NCBI GenBank assembly: GCA_947464335.1
Contig: CANHWG010000005.1
Location: 1-64,000 of the forward strand
DNA from: Flavobacteriaceae bacterium
Lineage (GTDB): Bacteria > Bacteroidota > Bacteroidia > Flavobacteriales > Flavobacteriaceae
Reading direction: 5' to 3'
DNA: 64,000 nt
Shown here: piece by piece, positions 19,731 to 29,566 of the stretch
Layout of the letters: each line of letters begins with the position of its first letter
Position numbering within the stretch: the stretch's first letter is position 1
The notes under the pieces: generated by a model
Seen by the model: the letters and a program-made list of their open reading frames with translations, nothing else
Databases searched by the model: none
What the model was told of the DNA's origin: nothing
Position numbers and translations under genes: made by a program

Positions 19731-19871
19731 GTTTTGTTCGGTTTGACTTTCTAAAAGTAACTAAATTGTTACTTAAACAACAATTCATTTTACAAAAACA
19801 TTACCGAAAACGTTTTCGTGTTGACAACTTTAACTTGTTGAAGTCGATTTTTTACAACATTCGCAAACAAA

Positions 19872-19900
19872 AAACGGCAAAAGTTAACCTTTTGCCGTTT
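19872..19900 (-). terminator. ssb terminator hairpin
   Basis: AAACGGCAAAAG-TTAAC-CTTTTGCCGTTT, 12-bp perfect stem downstream of the minus-strand ssb. Confidence 0.7.
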
Positions 19901-19920
19901 CATTAAAACTCCTAAACGTT

Positions 19921-20253
19921 TTATTTACCTAATAATAAAATTTCATTGGCAACTACTTCGGTCACATAGCGTTTGTTACCATCTTTATCATCGTAACTTC
20001 TATGGGTTAACTTACCTTCAATGGCAATTTCTTTCCCTTTGTCAACATATTTTTCAATAATGTCAGCTACTTTTCCCCAAGCAGAAACTCGATGCCATTC
20101 GGTTTGTTCTACTTTATCACCTTTGTCATTGATAAAGTAATCATTGGTTGCGATTGTAATGTTGGCTACTTTTTTTCCTCCATCAAAAGTTTTGATTTCT
20201 GGCTCTTGTCCTACGTGACCGATTAACTGTACTTTGTTTCTCATTGCATTCAT
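19921..20253 (-). CDS. ssb: Single-stranded DNA-binding protein (short, no acidic C-terminal tip)
   Basis: 'RNKVQLIGHVGQEPEIKTFDGGKKVANITIATNDYF...TEWHRVSAWGKVADI'; ends '...ILLLGK'. Confidence 0.92.
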   Translation of the reverse strand: MNAMRNKVQLIGHVGQEPEIKTFDGGKKVANITIATNDYFINDKGDKVEQTEWHRVSAWGKVADIIEKYVDKGKEIAIEGKLTHRSYDDKDGNKRYVTEVVANEILLLGK

Positions 20254-20449
20254 GGCGTTTAAATTTAAATGTTATTGTTAACTAATTTTTTTGTTGTTTG
20301 AAATTGTTGTGTCAAATCAACGATGCAAAGTTGTAATGGTTGGAAGAAAATATTCGGTTACTAATCATTTACTTTCGGTTGTAACTATTTGTAAGCGTTT
20401 GTAAACGGAAAATATTTACTATATTTGATTGATTATAAAAGCATTACAT

Positions 20450-20800
20450 ATGAGTAAATCCTGTTTAGAATGTGGAGAAAAAATTGTGGGTCGCGAAGAC
20501 AAAAAGTTTTGTAGTGATGGATGTCGCAATGCGTACAACAATAAAATAAATAAAGACAGTACCAATTATATGCGTAACATTAACAACAAGTTGCGCAAAA
20601 ATTACCGAATTTTGTCAGGCCTCAATGTGGAAGGAAAATCGAAAACCACTAAATCCAAGCTCGTGAGCAAAGGGTTTGATTTTGATTTTTTTACCAACAT
20701 ACTAAATACTGGAACAGGTAATACCTATTATTTTGTGTATGACCAAGGTTATCGATTGTTGGAAAACGATTTTTATATGTTAGTAAAAAAAGAATATTAA
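20450..20800 (+). CDS. Zinc-finger (treble-clef-like) hypothetical protein
   Basis: 'CLECGEKIVGREDKKFCSDGCRNAYNNK' CxxC...CxxxC. Confidence 0.7.
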   Translation: MSKSCLECGEKIVGREDKKFCSDGCRNAYNNKINKDSTNYMRNINNKLRKNYRILSGLNVEGKSKTTKSKLVSKGFDFDFFTNILNTGTGNTYYFVYDQGYRLLENDFYMLVKKEY

Positions 20801-20810
20801 TTGTAAATTA

Positions 20811-23141
20811 ATGAGAAAAAACAACGCTCCCATTTATTCCCTACTAGTGCTCGTTTCCTTAATTTTTTGGGTATTCTATTTTATGATGCCTCAAAGTTTT
20901 GATGAAACAGAAGCGCCACTTTCTGATTTTTCGACCAAAAGAGCACTCGAAATTGTCAAAGAAATTTCGAAAAAGCCACACTTTGTAGGTTCTAAAAACC
21001 ATGAAGTTGTAGCGCAATATCTTCAAAATGAGCTTCAAAATTTAGGTTTAGAAACTTCGCTTCAAGAAGGTTATACCTTAACTGAATTTGGAACTTTGGT
21101 AAAGTCGAAAAATATAATAACCAAAATTAAAGGGTCTAAAAATTCTAAGGCATTAGTATTACTTTCTCATTATGATTCGGCACCACATTCAGTTTCACTT
21201 GGTGCTAGCGATGATGCTTCGGGTGTTGCCACTATTCTAGAAAGTGTTCGTGCGTTTTTGCATACTAAAAAAGTACCTAAAAACGATATCATTATCCTTT
21301 TTACCGATGCAGAAGAATTGGGTTTAAATGGAGCAGCGCTTTTTGTAACGCAACATCAATGGGCAAAAGAGGTTGGTTTAGTGTTAAATTTTGAAGCACG
21401 TGGTAGTTCAGGTCCAAGTTATATGTTGATGGAAACCAATGATGGTAACGCTAAAATGGTAGAGGCATTTAAAGCTGGAAATACCAATTATCCTGTTTCC
21501 AATTCATTAATGTACAGTATTTACAAAATGCTGCCAAATGATACTGATTTAACCGTTTTCAGAGAACAAGGTAAAATTCAAGGGTTTAATTTTGCGTTTA
21601 TTGATCATCATTTTAATTATCACACAGCCCAAGATTCTTATCAGAATTTAGATCCAAAAACCTTGGCACATCAAGGAAGTTATTTGTTTCCGTTACTGAA
21701 TTATTTTGCTATTGCTGATTTAACCAACCTAAATTCATCGGATAATAAAGTCTATTTTAATATACCCTTTAATTTTGTGAGTTATCCTTTTGGATGGATT
21801 TTTCCGATGCTACTTATAGCTTTTGGATTGTTTTTTCTTTTTGTTTTTGTAGGATTGGGAAAACGTGCGTTACGATTGGATGAAATTATTAAAGGATTTA
21901 TTCCACTATTGGGTTCAATACTTACCGCAGGTTTGGTCACCTATATTGGATGGAAATTACTATTGAATTTTTATCCTCAGTATAACGATATTCTTCACGG
22001 ATTTACGTATAATGGCCATTCTTATATCTATGCTTTTCTGAGTTTAACTTTAGCGATTTGCTTTTTATTTTATCAAAATAATGGCAAGCGAAATCCCGAA
22101 ATGAGCCAGATGATTGCTCCGTTATTTTTTTGGCTACTCATTAATATTGGAATTGCGTTAAAACTTCCAGGTGCTGGGTTTTTAATTATTCCGGTAATCT
22201 CAAGCTCTTTAATACTCGGGTTTTATGTACTAACGCAAAAATCGAGTTGGTTATTAAATTGTCTTTTAGCGATACCTACGCTCATTATTTTAGTCCCATT
22301 TATACAAATGTTTCCCGTTGGATTAGGATTAAAAATTCTTTTTGGAAGTTGCCTATTAGCGGTTTTATGTTTTACCTTGCTCTTACCTATTTTTGGCACC
22401 TTTACCAAAAAAGGACTATGGGCTGTTTTTTTTATTTTAATTTCTATTGGGTTCTTTATCAAAGCGCACCAATGTTCCGAGTATAACAATGAAAAGGCAA
22501 AACCAAATAGTTTAGTTTATATTTTAAACACCGATTCAAATAAAGCTTCTTGGGCTACCTACGATACCAATCTTGATGAATGGACCAAAACCTATTTGGG
22601 CGAAAACCCTAAAAATGGTAGTGATTTAAATTCGAAAAAAATGTATAGTAAATATGGCTCAGAATATCGTTTTATGGCTCAAGCTCCACTAAAAAATATT
22701 GCCAAACCTACTATTGAATTTCTTCGTGATACTATTAAAGGAAATCAGCATCTATACAAAATTAGAATTACGCCCAACCGAGCTGTAAATCGTTATGATA
22801 TTTTTGTTAATAACAACATCTCATTTAATAATTTAAAAGCTAACGGTGTCAAACCAATTAATTTTAAAAGCAATATTGCATCAAGAACTTCCGGCAAATT
22901 GTTGACCTATTACGTGGTTGACAATCTTCCTTTGGAAATGGAGTTTTCAATCAATGCAAAACAAAAACTCGATTTAGATGTAATAGAAAGTTCCTTTGAT
23001 TTATTATCTAATCCATTACTAAAAGTTAAGCCACGAAAATCTTGGATGATACCAACGCCTTTTGTATTGAATGATGCTGTTATTATTAAACAGAAAATAA
23101 AAGCAACTCCAAAAGTTGCAATTGATAACCTAAAACGATGA
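20811..23141 (+). CDS. M28 family membrane metallopeptidase
   Basis: 'LLSHYDSAPHSVSLGASDDASGVATILE', 'FTDAEELGLNGAALF', then multiple TM segments. Confidence 0.93.
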   Translation: MRKNNAPIYSLLVLVSLIFWVFYFMMPQSFDETEAPLSDFSTKRALEIVKEISKKPHFVGSKNHEVVAQYLQNELQNLGLETSLQEGYTLTEFGTLVKSKNIITKIKGSKNSKALVLLSHYDSAPHSVSLGASDDASGVATILESVRAFLHTKKVPKNDIIILFTDAEELGLNGAALFVTQHQWAKEVGLVLNFEARGSSGPSYMLMETNDGNAKMVEAFKAGNTNYPVSNSLMYSIYKMLPNDTDLTVFREQGKIQGFNFAFIDHHFNYHTAQDSYQNLDPKTLAHQGSYLFPLLNYFAIADLTNLNSSDNKVYFNIPFNFVSYPFGWIFPMLLIAFGLFFLFVFVGLGKRALRLDEIIKGFIPLLGSILTAGLVTYIGWKLLLNFYPQYNDILHGFTYNGHSYIYAFLSLTLAICFLFYQNNGKRNPEMSQMIAPLFFWLLINIGIALKLPGAGFLIIPVISSSLILGFYVLTQKSSWLLNCLLAIPTLIILVPFIQMFPVGLGLKILFGSCLLAVLCFTLLLPIFGTFTKKGLWAVFFILISIGFFIKAHQCSEYNNEKAKPNSLVYILNTDSNKASWATYDTNLDEWTKTYLGENPKNGSDLNSKKMYSKYGSEYRFMAQAPLKNIAKPTIEFLRDTIKGNQHLYKIRITPNRAVNRYDIFVNNNISFNNLKANGVKPINFKSNIASRTSGKLLTYYVVDNLPLEMEFSINAKQKLDLDVIESSFDLLSNPLLKVKPRKSWMIPTPFVLNDAVIIKQKIKATPKVAIDNLKR

Positions 23142-23941
23142 AACAAGTTTCGGTATTAGGATGTGGTTGGCTTGGGTTGCCTTTGGCAAAATCTTTACAA
23201 GAAAAAGGTTTTTTGATAAAAGGTTCTACGACATCTTTGGAGAAAATTCCAGTACTACAAAAAAGTGAGGTCCAACCATTCCAAATCGAATTATCAGAGC
23301 AGGCAATCAAAGGAGAAATCAATTTGTTTCTTCAAAATTGCGAACTATTAATTATTGATATTCCACCCAAATTGCGAAACAATTCTAGCGAAAACTTTGT
23401 CAAAAAAATTCACAATTTAATTCCGTTTATCGAAAATTCAAAGATTGAAAAAATTATTTTTATTAGTTCGACTTCCGTTTATGCCGATGACAATTCTGTG
23501 GTTACTGAAGCAACAAAACCTCAACCTAATACCGAAAGCGGAAAACAACTTTTAACTGTCGAAAACCTTTTGATAAGCAACTCCAATTTCAAAACTACAG
23601 TTATCCGATTTGGCGGATTGATTGGAGAAAATCGGCATCCCGTAAAATTTCTAGCTGGCAGAGAAAACTTGGAAAATCCTGATGGTCCAATAAATTTAAT
23701 TCATCAAACCGATTGTATTGGAATTATCGAAACTATTATTGAGCAAAACTGTTTTAATGAAATTTTTAATGCGGTTGCGCCATTTCATCCTACTCGAAAA
23801 GAGTATTATTCTCAAAAAGCATTAGAACTACATTTACCTTTACCGAAATTTGAGGATGCTAAACCATCGGTTGGAAAAATTATTTCTTCCGGAAAAGTTG
23901 AGCGTATTTTAAACTATACCTTTCAAGAACGGGAACTATGA
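23138..23941 (+). CDS. NAD(P)-dependent epimerase/dehydratase-like protein
   Basis: 'VSVLGCGWLGLPLAKSLQEKGF', 'IIFISSTSVYADDN'. Confidence 0.85.
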   Translation: MKQVSVLGCGWLGLPLAKSLQEKGFLIKGSTTSLEKIPVLQKSEVQPFQIELSEQAIKGEINLFLQNCELLIIDIPPKLRNNSSENFVKKIHNLIPFIENSKIEKIIFISSTSVYADDNSVVTEATKPQPNTESGKQLLTVENLLISNSNFKTTVIRFGGLIGENRHPVKFLAGRENLENPDGPINLIHQTDCIGIIETIIEQNCFNEIFNAVAPFHPTRKEYYSQKALELHLPLPKFEDAKPSVGKIISSGKVERILNYTFQEREL

Positions 23942-24183
23942 ATTTTATTGATTGTATTGGAATAATTGGTGTCGGATTAATTCTAGTTGCTTATTTTTTG
24001 AACATTTTTTCCTTGATTAAAAAAGATGGTGTTTTATTTTACTTGATGAATATAATTGGTGCAAGTATTGCTTGTTTTACCTCTTATCTTATTAATTATT
24101 TTCCGTTTGTAATACTCGAAGGAACTTGGGTAATAGTAAGTATTATTGGTTTACTAAAAAGCATAAAAAAACCTCAAGCATAA
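23938..24183 (+). CDS. Small membrane protein (CBU_0592-like)
   Basis: 'IGIIGVGLILVAYFLNIFSLIKKDGVLFYLMNIIGA'. Confidence 0.7.
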   Translation: MNFIDCIGIIGVGLILVAYFLNIFSLIKKDGVLFYLMNIIGASIACFTSYLINYFPFVILEGTWVIVSIIGLLKSIKKPQA

Positions 24184-24191
24184 CTTGAGGT
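24171..24191. terminator. Convergent-gene terminator hairpin
   Basis: ACCTCAAG-CATAA-CTTGAGGT. Confidence 0.65.
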
Positions 24192-24213
24192 TCTGTGTTC
24201 ATTCTAATCTGTA

Positions 24214-26268
24214 TTACCAAATCTTTACTCTTTTTTCTGGCTCAACATACATTCCGTCTCCTTTTTTAATATCAAAGGCACTGTAGAAAGTATCCAAATT
24301 TAATAACGGCACATAAGCTCTGTACATTCCTGGTGAATGTGGGTCAGTTTTTACTTGGTTTTTCAATGCTTCATCACGCATTTTACTTCTCCAGATAGTT
24401 GCCCATGAAATAAATAAACGTTGTTCTGGAGTATACCCATCAATTAATCCTGGATCTTTATTTTCTTTTAAATACAGTTGCAAACCATCATAAGCTGCAT
24501 TAATTCCGCCTAAATCACCAATGTTTTCACCTAGTGTAAATTTACCATCTACTTTAATTCCAGGAAGCGGCTCTAAAGCCGAGTATTGATCTGCCAAAGC
24601 ATTTCCTAAAGCTGTGAATTTTGACAAGTCATCGGCAGTCCACCAATCTTTTAAGTTTCCTTCGGCATCAAAAGTAGCGCCTTGATCATCAAATCCGTGT
24701 GAAATTTCGTGACCAATGACAGCTCCTATTCCGCCATAATTTACGGCTTCGTCCGCTTGATAATTATAAAATGGTGGCTGTAAAATTGCTGCTGGGAATA
24801 CAATTTCGTTATAAGAAGGATTATAGTAAGCATTTACTGTTTGTGGAGACATTCCCCATTCTGTTTTATCAACTGGTTTGCCTAATTTATCTAAATCTTT
24901 TTTCCAATTCCACTCCGACACATTTTTAAGATTTCCGAAATAGCTTCCACCATCTTCTATACTTTTAACAGATAAAGCTGAATAGTCTTTCCATTTATCT
25001 GGATATCCAATTTTGATTGTTAAGCTATTTAATTTTTCAACCGCTTTTATCTTGGTTTCTGGCGACATCCATGACAAATTGTTAATTCGTAATTCGTAGG
25101 CGCGCATTACATTTCTAATCATTTTATAAGCCTTATCCTTTGCAGCTGCTGGAAACATTTTTTCAACATATAATTTGCCTAGCGCTTCACCAACAGTTCC
25201 GTTAACTACCTGAAGTGCTTTTTCGTGACGTGGTCTTTGTTTTAAAGCTCCAGTTAAAGTTTTTCCATAAAATTCCCAGTTGGCTGTTTCAATATCAGTA
25301 GACAATTGACCCGCTGCACCTCTTAACAACATCCAGCGCATGTATGCCTTCCAGTCATCTACTTTATCCTCAGTAAAAATGGTTTGTAAAGCGGCAATGT
25401 ATTTTGGTTGTGTAACAATAACCGTATCTAGTTTTGTAATTCCAATACCATTTAAATACGAGTTCCAATCGATAATTGGTGCCATTTGTTGCAAATCACT
25501 AATCGCTGTTGGATTGTACTGTTTTTTAGGATCTCTTCGTTCTACTCTGTCTAATCTTGGGCGCGACATGGCAATTTCTAATGCAACTACTTTTTCGGCA
25601 TCCAATTTTGCTTGCGTTGGTGATTTTGCAATAAATGATAACATGCGAGCCACGTGTTCTTGGTATTTTTCTCGTTTTTCTTTTGAGTCTTTGTCTTCTG
25701 AAATATAATAATCTCTATCAGGCAAACCCAATCCGCCTACGCCAAGACTTACTGAATTTTTATTACTGTTTTTATCATCAGCACCTATTCCAAATCCAAA
25801 AAAACCAACTCCACCACCTTTTGCTTCTTCTTCTATCATTAATTTTTGCAAATCTTTGATGTTCTTTATTGCATCAATTTTTGCCAAATACGGTTTTATT
25901 GGAGTAATGCCTTGTTTGTTTCTTGCTACCGTATCCATAGCAGATTTGTACATAATTATCGCTTTCCCTTGATCCGTATTTGGAGCATACTTCGGATTTT
26001 TAGTTGCTTCTTTTAAAATAGCTAATGCATCTTTGTCTGTATTTTGACGTAATTCATCAAAACTTCCCCAACGGGTTTTATCTGCTGGGATTTCAGTGTT
26101 TTTTAACCATGTCCCATTGACAAATTGAAAGAAATTGTCTTTTGGACTTACAGCCGTATTCATATAGGAAGTGTTAATTCCAGGTGTTTTTTGTTGAGCA
26201 TTAAGTTGTAAAACACAAGAGAAAAAACATACGGATAAGAATACTTTGGAAATAGTAATAAGCTTCAT
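24214..26268 (-). CDS. M13 family metallopeptidase (neprilysin-like)
   Basis: 'VIGHEISHGFDDQG', 'ENIGDLGGINAAYDGLQLYL', signal peptide. Confidence 0.96.
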   Translation of the reverse strand: MKLITISKVFLSVCFFSCVLQLNAQQKTPGINTSYMNTAVSPKDNFFQFVNGTWLKNTEIPADKTRWGSFDELRQNTDKDALAILKEATKNPKYAPNTDQGKAIIMYKSAMDTVARNKQGITPIKPYLAKIDAIKNIKDLQKLMIEEEAKGGGVGFFGFGIGADDKNSNKNSVSLGVGGLGLPDRDYYISEDKDSKEKREKYQEHVARMLSFIAKSPTQAKLDAEKVVALEIAMSRPRLDRVERRDPKKQYNPTAISDLQQMAPIIDWNSYLNGIGITKLDTVIVTQPKYIAALQTIFTEDKVDDWKAYMRWMLLRGAAGQLSTDIETANWEFYGKTLTGALKQRPRHEKALQVVNGTVGEALGKLYVEKMFPAAAKDKAYKMIRNVMRAYELRINNLSWMSPETKIKAVEKLNSLTIKIGYPDKWKDYSALSVKSIEDGGSYFGNLKNVSEWNWKKDLDKLGKPVDKTEWGMSPQTVNAYYNPSYNEIVFPAAILQPPFYNYQADEAVNYGGIGAVIGHEISHGFDDQGATFDAEGNLKDWWTADDLSKFTALGNALADQYSALEPLPGIKVDGKFTLGENIGDLGGINAAYDGLQLYLKENKDPGLIDGYTPEQRLFISWATIWRSKMRDEALKNQVKTDPHSPGMYRAYVPLLNLDTFYSAFDIKKGDGMYVEPEKRVKIW

Positions 26269-26440
26269 AATAAGTTAGTTTTTTAGTTAATTTTTACAAA
26301 TTTATTGTTTCTACTTTAACAATACTTTTTTTAACATAATTATAAGGTTTATTTCTTTGAAAAACATAGAGGCTATAAGTTGCTTTTGTACTTTTGCATA
26401 CTTGTTTATTTTTTTTAATATTCGATATAATCCTATACTA

Positions 26441-27109
26441 ATGCTACCCATAATAAAAAAATATAGAGTTTTTATAATTACATTTTTAGTTTTCTCTGTA
26501 ATTACGATTTCTTTATTTTACCATGTTTTAAAACCGAGTAAAAAACTCCCTATCTATAATCCGGCTGATGTAAATCCAGAATTAGTAGATTCTACCGTTC
26601 AATATATTGCCCGTGAACATAGAATTGCAGACTTCTCATTTGTTAACCAAAATGGAAAAGTGATAACCCAAAAAGACTATGAAGGAAAAATATATGTAGT
26701 TGATTTTTTCTTTACCACTTGCCCTACCATTTGTCCGATAATGACAAAAAACATGGTCGATGTTCAAAAAGCAATTCTAAATAATCCTAAAGTTATGATT
26801 TTATCACACACCGTAACACCCGATATAGATAGTGTTCCTGTATTAAAAAAATATGCTTTAGAAAAAGGAGTTGTCGATTCTAAATGGAATCTTGTTACTG
26901 GTGAAAAAAAAGAAATATACAGCATGGCACGCAAGTCTTATCTAGCCGTAAAATTAGGAAAGCCAAAGGAATTATATGATATGGTTCATACCGAAAACTT
27001 TGTCTTAGTTGATGCCGAAAAAAGAGTTCGAGGTTTTTATGACGGTACCAAAAAAGAAGATATTGAACGATTAATTGAGGATATAAACTGGTTAAGTCAA
27101 AATGAATAA
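26441..27109 (+). CDS. SCO family protein
   Basis: 'YVVDFFFTTCPTICPIMTKNMVDVQKAI' CxxxC, 'DMVHTENFVLVDAEKRVRGFYDGT'. Confidence 0.92.
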   Translation: MLPIIKKYRVFIITFLVFSVITISLFYHVLKPSKKLPIYNPADVNPELVDSTVQYIAREHRIADFSFVNQNGKVITQKDYEGKIYVVDFFFTTCPTICPIMTKNMVDVQKAILNNPKVMILSHTVTPDIDSVPVLKKYALEKGVVDSKWNLVTGEKKEIYSMARKSYLAVKLGKPKELYDMVHTENFVLVDAEKRVRGFYDGTKKEDIERLIEDINWLSQNE

Positions 27110-27169
27110 TAACATTTTATTAGGATATTAATTTGTATTTTCGCAATCTAAAATCAATCTAAATAATCC

Positions 27170-27397
27170 TTGTTAACAATTGACTCTCTTCAAAAAGGGC
27201 AAAAAGCCACAATCATTTCCTTTGACGATACAATAGTTCCGTTAAAACTCATAGAAATGGGATGCCTAGAAGGAAATATAGTCGAGTTACTTCAAATTGC
27301 TCCACTTGGTGACCCTCTATTTTTATCGGTAAACGATACCAATCTTGCTATTAGAAAAGAAATGGCAAGTAGAATTTTTGTTGAAATTTTGAAATAA
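27170..27397 (+). CDS. feoA: Ferrous iron transport protein A
   Basis: 75-aa FeoA/SH3-like 'LIEMGCLEGNIVELLQIAPLGDPLFLSVNDTNLAIRKEMASRI'; TTG start; immediately before feoB. Confidence 0.93.
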   Translation: MLTIDSLQKGQKATIISFDDTIVPLKLIEMGCLEGNIVELLQIAPLGDPLFLSVNDTNLAIRKEMASRIFVEILK

Positions 27398-27398
27398 A

Positions 27399-29426
27399 AT
27401 GGTAAAAAAAGATACCCTAAAAGTAGCTTTAGTTGGCAATCCAAATACAGGAAAAACATCCTTGTTTAATTCACTTACTGGATTACGGCAGCAAGTAGGA
27501 AACTATCCAGGAATTACGGTAGAAAAAAAGCAAGGTTCTTTTGTTTTAAACAACCATCAAAAAGTTTCTGTTATTGATTTACCTGGAACTTACAGTTTAA
27601 ACCCAAGTTCAATTGATGAAAGTGTTACCACTGAATATTTATTAGATTCAAAAAATAAAGATTTTCCACAAGTAGCAATAATTGTGGCCGAAGCGGAGAA
27701 TTTAAAACGAAATCTATTGCTTTTCACACAAGTAAAAGATTTAGGCATTCCAACGATTTTAGTCATTAATATGGCTGATAGAATGTTGTTAAAAGGCATT
27801 TCAATCAACAAAGAAAATCTCGAAAAACAGCTTGACACTACAATAGTCTTCACAAGTGCTCGTAAGAATACTGGAATTTCGGATTTGAAAAACGCCATTC
27901 AAAATTTGGACCAACAATCAAATAAACCCCTTTTTTCAAAGGATATCTCAATCTATAAAACGTGGCTTTCAGATACCTATAAATTTGGTTTTATGGATAT
28001 TGATGACAAGCAAAAACAAACAATAGTAAAAAAAGAGCAACATCATGAAACCGTAAAACGATACCAATTTATCAATTCGGTTTTGAAAGATAATTTTGAA
28101 AAAGATTCAACAATCGCAACCGACTTTGACTCCCGATTAGACAAAATATTGACACACAAATTCTTCGGATACATTATATTCTTGACTTTATTAATATTTA
28201 TATTTCAAGCCGTTTTTTCTTGGTCTAGCCCATTTATGGATTTTATAGACGTAAGTTTTGCTTCCTTAACCGAAACCATTGCAACGCATTTACCTGAAGG
28301 AAAAATTAACGAATTGATTACTCAAGGAATTATCCCAGGTATTGGTGGCATTGTGATTTTTGTACCTCAAATTGCCATACTTTTTCTCTTCATTGCAGTG
28401 TTGGAAGAAAGTGGTTACATGAGTCGTGTGGTTTTTTTAATGGATAAAATCATGCGTAAATTTGGTTTAAACGGAAAAAGTGTGGTGCCTTTAATTTCTG
28501 GAAATGCCTGTGCTATTCCTGCTGTGATGGCAACTCGAAATATTGAAGATTGGAAAGAAAGATTAATTACTATTTTAGTTACACCATTTTCAGTTTGTTC
28601 TGCTCGGCTTCCGGTTTATTCTATCATTATATCGCTAATTGTCCCCAAGCAGAAAGTCTTTGGGTTTATTAATTCACAAGCATTAACTTTATTAGGAATG
28701 TATGTTTTTGGTATTGTTTTAGCGTTACTTTCAGCTGTGATTTTAACGAAAATGATCAAAGCAAAAAACAAATCGTATTTTGTAATTGAAATGCCTTCCT
28801 ATAAAATGCCTCAATTTCGAAATGTTTTTTATACAGTTTTTGAAAAGACCAAATCATTTGCAATCGACGCAGGGAAAATCATTTTGGCCGTTTCAATTGT
28901 ACTTTGGTTTTTAGCTTCGCATGGTGGCGAAAATTTTGATAATTCAAAAGAAATTATCAGCAGTAAAATTGAAAATAAAAACCTCCCTGAAAAGGAACTA
29001 AACGCTGCTATCGCCTCTTTCCAAATTGAAAATTCCTATATCGGAATGATGGGTAAAGCAATTGAACCGGCGATAAAACCATTGGGTTATGATTGGAAAA
29101 TAGGAATTGCAATTATCACTTCATTTGCAGCCAGAGAGGTTTTTGTAGGAACACTAGCTACCATTTATAGCGTTGAAGATGCTGAAGATGAAGGCACTAT
29201 AAAATCTAAAATGCAAGCCGCAACTTTTTCCAACGGTGAAAAAATATTTACAATCCCAACTGGGGTTTCACTCTTACTATTTTATGCGATTGCATTGCAA
29301 TGTGGCGCCACTGTGGCTATTGTTAAAAGAGAAACCAACTCTTGGAAATGGGCGCTTATTCAGCTTTTTGGAATGGGAATACTTGCTTATTTGTTTGCTT
29401 TTATTGGCTATTCTCTTTTGAAGTAA
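27399..29426 (+). CDS. feoB: Ferrous iron transport protein B
   Basis: G1 'GNPNTGKTSLFNSLTG', 'DLPGTYSLNPSS', Gate domains 'MSRVVFLMDKIMRKFGLNGKSVVPLISGNACAIPAVMATR'. Confidence 0.98.
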   Translation: MVKKDTLKVALVGNPNTGKTSLFNSLTGLRQQVGNYPGITVEKKQGSFVLNNHQKVSVIDLPGTYSLNPSSIDESVTTEYLLDSKNKDFPQVAIIVAEAENLKRNLLLFTQVKDLGIPTILVINMADRMLLKGISINKENLEKQLDTTIVFTSARKNTGISDLKNAIQNLDQQSNKPLFSKDISIYKTWLSDTYKFGFMDIDDKQKQTIVKKEQHHETVKRYQFINSVLKDNFEKDSTIATDFDSRLDKILTHKFFGYIIFLTLLIFIFQAVFSWSSPFMDFIDVSFASLTETIATHLPEGKINELITQGIIPGIGGIVIFVPQIAILFLFIAVLEESGYMSRVVFLMDKIMRKFGLNGKSVVPLISGNACAIPAVMATRNIEDWKERLITILVTPFSVCSARLPVYSIIISLIVPKQKVFGFINSQALTLLGMYVFGIVLALLSAVILTKMIKAKNKSYFVIEMPSYKMPQFRNVFYTVFEKTKSFAIDAGKIILAVSIVLWFLASHGGENFDNSKEIISSKIENKNLPEKELNAAIASFQIENSYIGMMGKAIEPAIKPLGYDWKIGIAIITSFAAREVFVGTLATIYSVEDAEDEGTIKSKMQAATFSNGEKIFTIPTGVSLLLFYAIALQCGATVAIVKRETNSWKWALIQLFGMGILAYLFAFIGYSLLK

Positions 29427-29566
29427 ATCAACAAATGTTAATTTTTTTGTTACTGGTATATGACAATCAATGCTTTGTAAAATAATTTCATTTTTTATTA
29501 TTTATAATTTGTCTAAATAAAATTAAGCAGTTATTTTTGCTGTATAGAATTAATCTAAATAACAAA

